Source: Thermomucor indicae-seudaticae (taxonomy: Eukaryota > Mucoromycota > Mucoromycetes > Mucorales > Lichtheimiaceae). From it: a DNA stretch of 14,832 bases. Under the pieces are notes generated by a model. It was not told the DNA's origin. It searched no databases and saw nothing but the letters and a program-made list of their open reading frames with translations. Position 1 is the first letter of the stretch, and every line of letters starts with the position of its first letter. This document shows positions 8,879-14,832 of the stretch, piece after piece. The position numbers were made by a program, and so were the translations under genes. The stretch covers positions 1-14,832 of the forward strand of contig JSYX01000745.1 of assembly GCA_000787465.1 (NCBI GenBank), given 5' to 3'.

Positions 8879-10002
8879 ATGACACGATACACAAAACTCG
8901 GCAAAAAGAAGCATGTCAGGGTCGATCAGGAGTTTACTGTGACCCCATTGATTCCTGAAAAGAAGCAGCAAGAAGAGGCTCCTCCTAAGCAAGCAGCATC
9001 TGAGAATGGAGAAGAGTCTGACATCCAAGATTCCAAGAAACGAAAAGAGCCTCCTGCACCTGAAAATGGAGAAAAATCTGAAAAGCGAAAAAACAAGAAG
9101 AAACGTCCTTCAAGTGAGTCCAACGAGCTGTCATCCCTTGAATGGAAGAAAAGCTAATGCGGCAATGTAGGCAAGAAAGCAGAGAATGATAACGAGAACA
9201 ACGTACAAAATGGAGAAGAGAATGGAAAGGAAGCACAGAATGACGCAACTTCTGATGATCAAATCAAGAAGAAACGTCGTTCAAGTACGTCAAATAAGGC
9301 ACTGTCATACATTCATTGAACGTAAAGACTGACACATGTATCCGTAGAAAATAACGAAAAGGAAATCGAGAAGCGGAGGCTGCGACGACAGAAAGCTAAA
9401 GAGCGTAAAACAGTAAGTCATTCCCGTTGAAGAGAACGCCATTCGGTATAACCTCCTTTTATTATTCCTGCTGCTGTAGATCTGTTTTGGCTGTCGCCAA
9501 AAGGGTCATTCAGTAGGCCAATGTCCAGAGGCAAAGAACAGTGCCCAGGGCATCTGTTACAATTGTGGATCGACCGAGCACTCACTCAGTAAATGCAAGA
9601 AACCTCGGAAAGCAAGTACGTAGCATGACCGCAGTACAAGGAAGAGACAGAGAATGACTTTACTCGTCACGTCTAGATGAACTACCTTATGCCAAATGCT
9701 TTGTCTGCAAGAAACAAGGTCATTTATCCAGTCAATGCCCTCAAAATGACAAAGGCTTATACCCGAATGGCGGTGGATGTCGTTTCTGCGGACAAGTCGA
9801 TCATTTAGCCAAGGATTGCAAGATCACAAAGAACGAAGCTGGGACGACGGTGGTCGGCAAGATTGATCTAAAGCAAGGCGCGGATGACGACGATTACCAT
9901 ATCTTTGTCGAGGAGAAACAGAAACTGGACCAAGAAGTCAAGGCTGAAAAGGAAGATGCAGAAAAGCCAAAGAAGCCAAAAAGAAAAGTGGTCAAGTTTT
10001 AG
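8879..10002 (+). CDS. ZCCHC9-like protein with four CCHC zinc knuckles
   Basis: Probable nuclear or nucleolar RNA-binding protein. Five exons (8879-9113, 9171-9284, 9348-9412, 9480-9615, 9677-10002) encode 291 aa; introns are 57, 63, 67 and 61 nt, with donors GTGAGT, GTACGT, GTAAGT and GTACGT. Four CX2CX4HX4C knuckles are complete: Cys140-Cys153, Cys164-Cys177, Cys191-Cys204 and Cys218-Cys231. The linkers GICYNCGSTEHSLSKC, LPYAKCFVC and KGLYPNGGGCRFCG are hallmarks of ZCCHC9 and its fungal relatives. The first 135 residues are highly charged and repetitive (ENGE...KKRK units) and look disordered. The C-terminus carries DDDD and a basic tail PKKPKRKVVKF. The start is the first ATG of the frame, giving MTRYTKLG. 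Function in fungi (rRNA processing or RNA surveillance) is inferred from the family. Its stop is 14 bp from the stop of the converging Gdown1-like gene. Confidence 0.9.
9001..9347 (+). repeat. Apparent tandem duplication of an exon-intron unit in the ZCCHC9-like gene
   Basis: Exon 1 and exon 2 end in almost the same bases: positions 9094-9115 and 9265-9286 share AAGAAGAAACGTC-TTCAAGT with one substitution (C/G), and the splice phase is the same. The introns that follow (9114-9170 and 9285-9347) also share blocks in order: GT--GTC, CTGTCAT and TTGAA. The encoded segments are both NGE-rich, basic and charged. This suggests one exon plus its intron was copied, then diverged. Confidence 0.55.
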
Positions 10003-10016
10003 TTTTATACAGCAAT

Positions 10017-10768
10017 TTAATGTCGTCCATCGGAATGATACTCTTCTTCATCAAATCCTTCATCGTCATCATCGTAAAGATACTCTGCCGCGTCAATCGA
10101 GTCTAGATCGTCTTCTTCGTCGTCGTCATCTTCTGGCTGATCGTCTTGTGGCCGCTCTGGTCTCATTTCAGGATCGAGTTTCATCCGACTCAGGGTAAGA
10201 CTCAAGTCGTCTGCCAAACTTTCTGATGTTGTTGCATGGATCGACTTTAGCTGCCTCTTTAACTTTTCTTCCTTGATACGCTGCTGTTGAGCTTCTTGCA
10301 ATCTCACCGATTCGTCCATCCGCAACATTTTCGTCTTGGCGGATGGCTCGGTTTGAGGAGCTAACAAGCTCCGGCTGCCGTCATATCGATCTGCCAGAGC
10401 GTTTGCGCGTTCGATCGACTGTTTCCGCGCTGCACTTGACGAGATATTCAATTTGGACATTTGCTTTGTTATCTTTGCTGAATCACCATTGTTCTCTTGC
10501 TGCTTGTCTTCTTCTTTGTCCACGGCTGATGACGACGAACCTTCGGAATCATTACGGGTCGATTTCAATAGCTCGTCGATTTGCCGAATCGTGTTTTGGA
10601 TCTTTAAACCTTTATCTGGAAGCGTGTTTATAATGGATCTTTGATAGATTATATCAGCTGGAACCGTTCAACATAAACAGACCGTGTTCATAGGAAGGAG
10701 CCACTTTACGAGTTTCCGAGGAGCCTTTCATTTCGTGCACGTAGCTCTAAAAGTTCGGCGCGAGACAT
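10017..10768 (-). CDS. Gdown1/POLR2M (GRINL1A)-like Pol II-associated protein
   Basis: Two exons on the minus strand, 10768-10710 and 10638-10017, give 226 aa. The 71-nt intron 10639-10709 has donor GTAAAG and acceptor CAAAG. The N-terminus reads MSRAELLELRARNERLLGN, then SSIINTLPDKGLKIQNTI after the junction. An ELR-x-R-x-E-x-LL-x-N helix followed by LPDKG-x-KI is the conserved start of metazoan Gdown1, the RNA polymerase II subunit that blocks initiation/elongation factors. The middle (about 75-135) has charged, probably helical segments (ARKQSIERANALADRY, QQQRIKEEKLKRQL). The C-terminus (about 175-222) is very acidic, with DDDDEEDD and YDDDDEGFDEEEY. The rest of the protein is low in complexity, so only the N-terminal motif supports the call. 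It shares a promoter with pyridoxal kinase and converges on the ZCCHC9-like gene. Alternative: an unrelated disordered nuclear protein. Confidence 0.65.
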
Positions 10769-10959
10769 GCTGTCCAATTTCCGTGTAAGAGAGTGCGACA
10801 TGCCGCCCATTAATCGGTCGGCTCTTGGCCTTTGCAATGTACTATTGTTCATTTTGGTCGACAACGGAAAAGGGCGCGCGCTGCAATGCCGATTCGTATT
10901 TCAACTTCAGTATTTGACCGCCGCCGCCGCCTGGTGCCCACTACTGCCGTGCTTGATCA
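10769..10959. promoter_or_regulatory. Shared bidirectional promoter, Gdown1-like / pyridoxal kinase
   Basis: Only 191 bp separate the two divergent start codons, so both promoters and 5' UTRs must fit here. A CCAAT lies at 10774-10778, a (CCG)n run at about 10919-10929, and no TATA box is evident. Two ATGs precede the pyridoxal kinase start: 10837 (27-codon frame) and 10886 (37-codon frame overlapping the start out of frame, ending 10996). They would act as upstream ORFs if transcription begins before them. Confidence 0.6.
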
Positions 10960-12334
10960 ATGTCAGAAGAAGACGATCGCTCGTACCGAGTCCTGAGCAT
11001 TCAGTCCCACATGGTACGTTTTTTCCTCCGCGCTTGTAAAATACAGGGACTCAATATTTAACACAAACCAGGTGTCTGGTTATTGCGGTACCAAGTCATC
11101 GTTACGATCGCCTAGAATGATCTACTGAGTTATCTGCACAGGCAACAAGGCTGCCGCATTTCCCTTGCAGACGCTCGGTTTCGATGTCGATATCCTCAAC
11201 ACTGTACAATTTTCCAACCATACAGGTAGCGAGCCCATACCCAGCCTCGTGCTATGCATTTTTTTTTTTTAAAAATTGATACCATAGGCTATCCTTCATG
11301 GACCGGGAAAAGACTCGATGCTCATGACGTTCAGGAATTGTTCGATGGCCTTGAACGTAATGGACTGACGGATGAATATACCCATGTGCTGACAGGTATG
11401 ATGCGCAAGTATCCGAGGATTCTATAGCTAATGTATCGATCGAGGCAGGATACATTGGCAACTATGCCATTCTTGAGACCATTGAAAAGATGGTAGAGAA
11501 ACTAAAGAAACGAAACCCGAACTTGATTTATGGTGAGCGACACGAAACGGTCTTCTTTCTTTCTGGTTCGGCTATGTTTAACGGGGAAAACAGTATGCGA
11601 CCCGGTGATGGGGGATCTAGGCAGAATTTATGTGGCACCTGAGATCATACCACTTTACCGCAACATACTTGAGATTGTCGATGTCCTCACGCCAAACCAG
11701 TTTGAGACAGAGTAAGGCCTGTTCTTCCCCAGCCAACAATGCCAAGTTCTAAATGGGTATTTATCGGGTCAGATTATTAGCGGAAATGAAGATTGATTCG
11801 ATTGCCACTGCCAAAGAAGCAGCCAGAAAGCTTCATGCCTTGGGAACGCCCAATATCATTGTCACTTCCATGAACTTGCCCATGAAGGACGTGCCCCAGG
11901 AAATACTCATGGCCGACGCGGACGAAGCGTCGTTATACTGTTTGACCAGTCAAATGACGCCGGATGGCAAAGACTGCCGACAGCATTTGATTGCCTTCCC
12001 TACGTATCAGGGTTACTTTACGGGCACAGGAGACATGTTTGCGTCCTTGGTGGTCGCGCGCTGGCAAGAAGAACAGGAAACTCAGACCGAACCGTCCTTG
12101 GCTAAGGTTTGCCTTCGAGTGGTGTCTTCGGTGAACGCCGTGACCCGACGCACCTGGAAACACCAGCAAAAGCATCTGAGGATAGTCAGCCATGGCCAAG
12201 TAACACAACTGAATGCACAGCCTAGTGATCCAGCACTTGTGCGTTGCTGTGAGCTCCAATTGATTAAAGGGAAGCATGAGATTGAAAACCCGGATTTGGT
12301 GGGTCAAGGCGTTGTAAAGATGGCTCAGATATAA
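10960..12334 (+). CDS. Pyridoxal kinase
   Basis: Phosphorylates pyridoxal, pyridoxine and pyridoxamine with ATP in vitamin B6 salvage; cytosolic ribokinase-fold enzyme. Seven exons (10960-11013, 11072-11087, 11142-11225, 11288-11395, 11449-11532, 11594-11711, 11773-12334) give 341 aa. Introns are 58, 54, 62, 53, 61 and 61 nt. Exon 2 is only 16 nt but encodes the conserved VSGYC. Landmarks: [19 protein letters not shown] (10-28), [32 protein letters not shown] (116-123) with Mg-site Asp118, [11 protein letters not shown] (147-157), and [11 protein letters not shown] with GTGD at 239-242, Asp242 being the likely catalytic base. The C-terminus ends with the family's [10 protein letters not shown]. 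The length is slightly above the usual 310-320. The start gives [16 protein letters not shown], matching the family register. Yeast BUD16/BUD17 are the equivalents. Confidence 0.95.
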
Positions 12335-12459
12335 GCGCATGACAGTAGACATGACTATAGATCCTGGATACTTCCAGATAGAATAGATGTATTTTGTACA
12401 CGAACCACGGTATTTTTTTGCTGCGGGAAAGTAGCTACGTTCTTTTTTACCTTGTTTCG

Positions 12460-13108
12460 ATGACTCTGCCTACTTCAGTCAAAGATCTCCATGAGCGACG
12501 CTCATTTACTTCGCTTCCCATGATGCATGCTCGCAATATTTGGGCACTCTGTTGCGTGGGTCTCCTGTTTTTCCTCGCGACGGCAGCACTCCTCGTACGA
12601 TTGGGTAATGGGTCGCAGATGACAGCCTACAATGTGCAACCGACGCAAGATGTATTGCACAATGTCGCGCACGAAGAGACGGGAACAAAGCAGGAGATCC
12701 TCGATATTATCCAGACACATCCAGTAACGGTATTCTCAAAGACCTTTTGCCCGTAACTAAAAGCATCCAGCAGGCAAACCGTGGACAGATTGACCAAATT
12801 TGTCCTTCAGGTACTCTAAAAGAGCCAAACAAATCTTGAGCGAGTATCCGTTGAAAACGCCATTTCACGTCGTTGAAGTCGACCTAAGATGTAAGTCTGC
12901 TTTCTTGGTCAAGGTTACGCCGGATAATAACAGTCCCGAAGCGGATGCTGCCGATGTGAAGCAGATATTGGGAGACTTAACAGGTCGCTATACATTTCCA
13001 AACGTGTTTGTCAGTGGCCAAAGTATCGGTGGAGCCGATGAAGTCACTCGATTGCATAGAACCGGCGAGCTCCGCGAATTGTTGGTCAAGAATAAACTTG
13101 TTCTGTAG
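12460..13108 (+). CDS. Membrane-anchored dithiol glutaredoxin (Grx6/Grx7-like)
   Basis: Glutathione-dependent thiol oxidoreductase, probably of the secretory pathway. Exons 12460-12752, 12811-12890 and 12942-13108 give 179 aa. Intron 1 (12753-12810, 58 nt, GTAACT...TTCAG) interrupts the active site, and splicing restores C97-P98-Y99-S100. Intron 2 (12891-12941, 51 nt, donor GTAAGT, branch AATAAC) joins VVEVDLR to SDAADVKQ, giving the normal glutaredoxin spacing. It is a multiple of three without stop codons, so retention would yield 196 aa. A single hydrophobic segment at about residues 26-47 after a basic N-terminus suggests a type II anchor with a lumenal catalytic domain, as in yeast Grx6/7. 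Later motifs are TFPNVFVSG at 142-150 (cis-Pro144; Phe replaces the common Val) and GG-ADE at 154-158 for glutathione binding. The first in-frame ATG is used; Met21/Met22 are alternatives. The gene starts 125 bp after the pyridoxal kinase stop. Confidence 0.9.
12891..12941 (+). other. Frame-neutral 51-nt intron of the glutaredoxin gene
   Basis: It has a perfect GTAAGT donor, a TAAC branch-like motif ending at 12931 and an AAG acceptor at 12941; the AG at 12932-12933 lies too close to the branch to be used. Removing it gives canonical glutaredoxin spacing. Keeping it adds 17 codons (Cys-Lys-Ser-Ala-Phe... at the start) with no stop. Confidence 0.65.
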
Positions 13109-13297
13109 CTTGTGGCTCCAGATATCTCCTCCGCATGAATAATAGAAAGGATATATGCTGGAGTTATTGCCACATGATGCTGCATGAAGCCAGATGCTGC
13201 CAGAATCCTTTCCATTGAATGAATTTTGAAAGGCTGACAGGCTACCGTGATGACTATGTTTGCATACAACTTTACATTATACGAGGCGAACCGAGTA

Positions 13298-13323
13298 AAA
13301 ACATGTTTTACATAAACATGTTT
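13298..13323. repeat. Two copies of the palindrome AAACATGTTT
   Basis: A perfect 10-bp palindrome occurs at 13298-13307 and 13314-13323, 16 bp from start to start. Tandem palindromes of this kind often mark dimeric or tetrameric transcription-factor sites. The location is about 190 bp after the glutaredoxin stop with no gene start nearby. Confidence 0.5.
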
Positions 13324-14541
13324 CCCATTATTCTTGATCGTAGTCTAGGGAAAGCCCTAAGCTTATGGTATATATTCGTCCACATACAAAGAGCTCTGAT
13401 CGTCGCTTGTACCAAATGTCATGTGGGATGCTATGTTTTCAAACATCGCCAACACCTCCCTGTGAAAGGATGAGAAATGAAGCCGAAAGAGTCTGCATCG
13501 GTGCATTGGGACAGCTACACTTTCGCCGATTACGGTGCACACTGGGGCAACCGCTGACACAAGCAATGCGGTAAAATGAAAAGGATTAATGATAATCACA
13601 TTTTCTTTTTCGTTTATCCTCTGTCACTTGCTGATCCTGGTCTTTTGAGTCTTTGCATGTGTCAAATGGAGACTGCCCGATGTCTGGCTACAACGCGTTC
13701 ACTTTTCATGAGGGTGTACGAGCTGTAAATATCTGTTTGTCTTCAGTGACGGCTTTTTGCTCCGAAATATGGTATCCAAAGCCTCGTCCGACGTAAACTG
13801 ACATACCTTTAATTTGTGGGTAGCTTTTGCATGCCCCGCATTTTTTCCACGAGTTAAAAGACATGTCTTACCGCAATATCTCCCAAAGGAAAGCGCGGAT
13901 TTCTTAAACACAGTGCTGCAAGTTGTTGAACAAAGAACAAGTATTCTACGAAGCGAAAGTAAACACGGAGTTTCAGATCGATTTCCCAAACACCCTTTTC
14001 TTGTTTGCTCTGTCCGAAAAGTATAGTTTTGGTGTTAGCATCATACATCCAACTATCTTGATTGTCAATTTATTATTAGCTCATGCTTGCAAAGAACCCC
14101 CTTCCGAAATCCCTGACTGGCTGTCAATTTAATCGTGCAACGAAAATTTTCGGGCACTCCCGAAGATAACTGCTGAAAAAGGCATCCTTCTGACAGTCCA
14201 TTGCTGTATTACTTCTTTTGAGTTGGCAGCAATGATTTGCGGCACACCAACTGTCATTTAGCGTTTTAGGCGACACACTATTGCGCGTTGTGCATCCAGG
14301 GCCAAAGGACAGCAGAGCCGGTATGCGTCCAACGTAAGGCGCTCTTTGCGATAGTTGCTTTCCAACCTCGACGTAAATCGACTCTCACTATAGATCGGAA
14401 AGAGGAACATGTATTGCATCAATCTATGGTTTGACCTGCTTCAATCGCGTCGCATTGGCGGCTCTGTCTTTACACCACGTTCTTCAGATGAAATCTAGGA
14501 GAAATAAACTGCGAAGAAGACAAGTTGGGACATTTAATCCA

Positions 14542-14549
14542 TATAAATA
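14542..14549 (+). promoter_or_regulatory. Possible TATA box for a gene beyond the window
   Basis: TATAAATA at 14542-14549 matches the TATA consensus on the plus strand. No convincing coding start follows before the window ends; the first clear ATG in a neutral context (14669) opens only 22 codons. Confidence 0.25.
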
Positions 14550-14832
14550 CAGCTAATGACAAGATGCTGTCCTATTTTTCATTTTCTTATCTGAGCAAGG
14601 AATTGATATATTGGAAGTGAAAGAGAGATTCTAAAGCGTTCATTAGCAAGACAGCATCCATCGACGCCATGATTATACCTTTTTCATCCGAGCATATATC
14701 AGCTGCCTCGCCTCACACGGACATCTCCAGCGGATGATGACCGATTCAATTTAAAGCTTCTATCTGGAGATACCTTATCCTGTGTATACTTCATCCATTG
14801 CTTTGCTGCCTGCATGCACGCACTTGATATCC

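Larger units (their letters stand above)
13109..14832. other. Long region without a supported gene
   Basis: No frame encodes a family I recognise. The longest open stretches are on the minus strand between about 13699 and 14060; one contains VWEIDLKLRVYFRFVEYLFF, and another a CGAC pair of cysteines followed by YPQIKG. They overlap in different frames with weak splice-like signals and could be a decayed gene or chance. From 14133 to 14832 nothing exceeds 60 codons. It may hold the 3' UTR of the glutaredoxin gene (start of the region) and the promoter of a gene beyond the window (end). Confidence 0.45.

Noticed and set aside
11753..12334. Separate 193-codon gene starting MGIYRV within pyridoxal kinase
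   Set aside because: The ATG lies in intron 6; the frame from 11773 is simply the last exon of pyridoxal kinase.
12891..12933. A 43-nt version of glutaredoxin intron 2 ending at the CAG at 12933
   Set aside because: It shifts the frame to an early stop and places the acceptor almost on the branch point; the AG at 12941 keeps the frame and family spacing.

Overview
The window reads as a eukaryotic nuclear chromosome from an early-diverging fungus, most likely Mucoromycota (Mucorales-like). Seventeen introns can be placed; they are 51-73 nt long, have GTRNGN-type donors and CTAAC/CTGAC-like branch points shortly before the acceptor. Genes lie on both strands with short spacers and no operon structure. 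The proteins are fungal or pan-eukaryotic: a PHO85-type cyclin, mitochondrial ribosomal protein mL41, a ZCCHC9-like zinc-knuckle protein, eukaryotic pyridoxal kinase and a membrane-anchored glutaredoxin. The genus is inferred only loosely.

Layout: (1) 1-1225, an atypical dual-specificity phosphatase with one intron, preceded by a TATA box and a 24-nt direct repeat. (2) 1226-3072, an intronless SASA/sialate O-acetylesterase-like gene whose 5' end is uncertain. (3) 3073-5464, about 2.4 kb with no convincing gene. (4) 5465-8070, a pyrimidine-rich leader, a PCL/PHO80-family cyclin with one intron and a long C-terminal tail, then an A-rich, CA-microsatellite and T/C-rich 3' flank. (5) 8248-13108, a dense block of five spliced genes: mL41, ZCCHC9-like, a Gdown1/POLR2M-like gene on the minus strand, pyridoxal kinase, and a type II membrane glutaredoxin. 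(6) 13109-14832, no supported gene.

In the dense block, mL41 and the ZCCHC9-like gene run in tandem. The ZCCHC9-like and Gdown1-like genes converge with only 14 bp between their stop codons. The Gdown1-like gene and pyridoxal kinase diverge from a 191-bp shared promoter, and the glutaredoxin follows pyridoxal kinase after 125 bp. The genes do not form one pathway; they are mostly housekeeping functions (signalling, cell-cycle/nutrient control, mitochondrial translation, RNA processing, Pol II regulation, vitamin B6 salvage, secretory-pathway redox).

I found no CRISPR array, intact mobile element or tRNA/rRNA gene, and nothing I would call an undescribed system. The points most worth checking are the Gdown1-like protein in a fungus, an apparent exon-plus-intron duplication in the ZCCHC9-like gene, a 16-nt microexon in pyridoxal kinase, a frame-neutral 51-nt intron in the glutaredoxin, and the bacterial-looking intronless esterase. 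All gene models were spliced by eye without transcript data.
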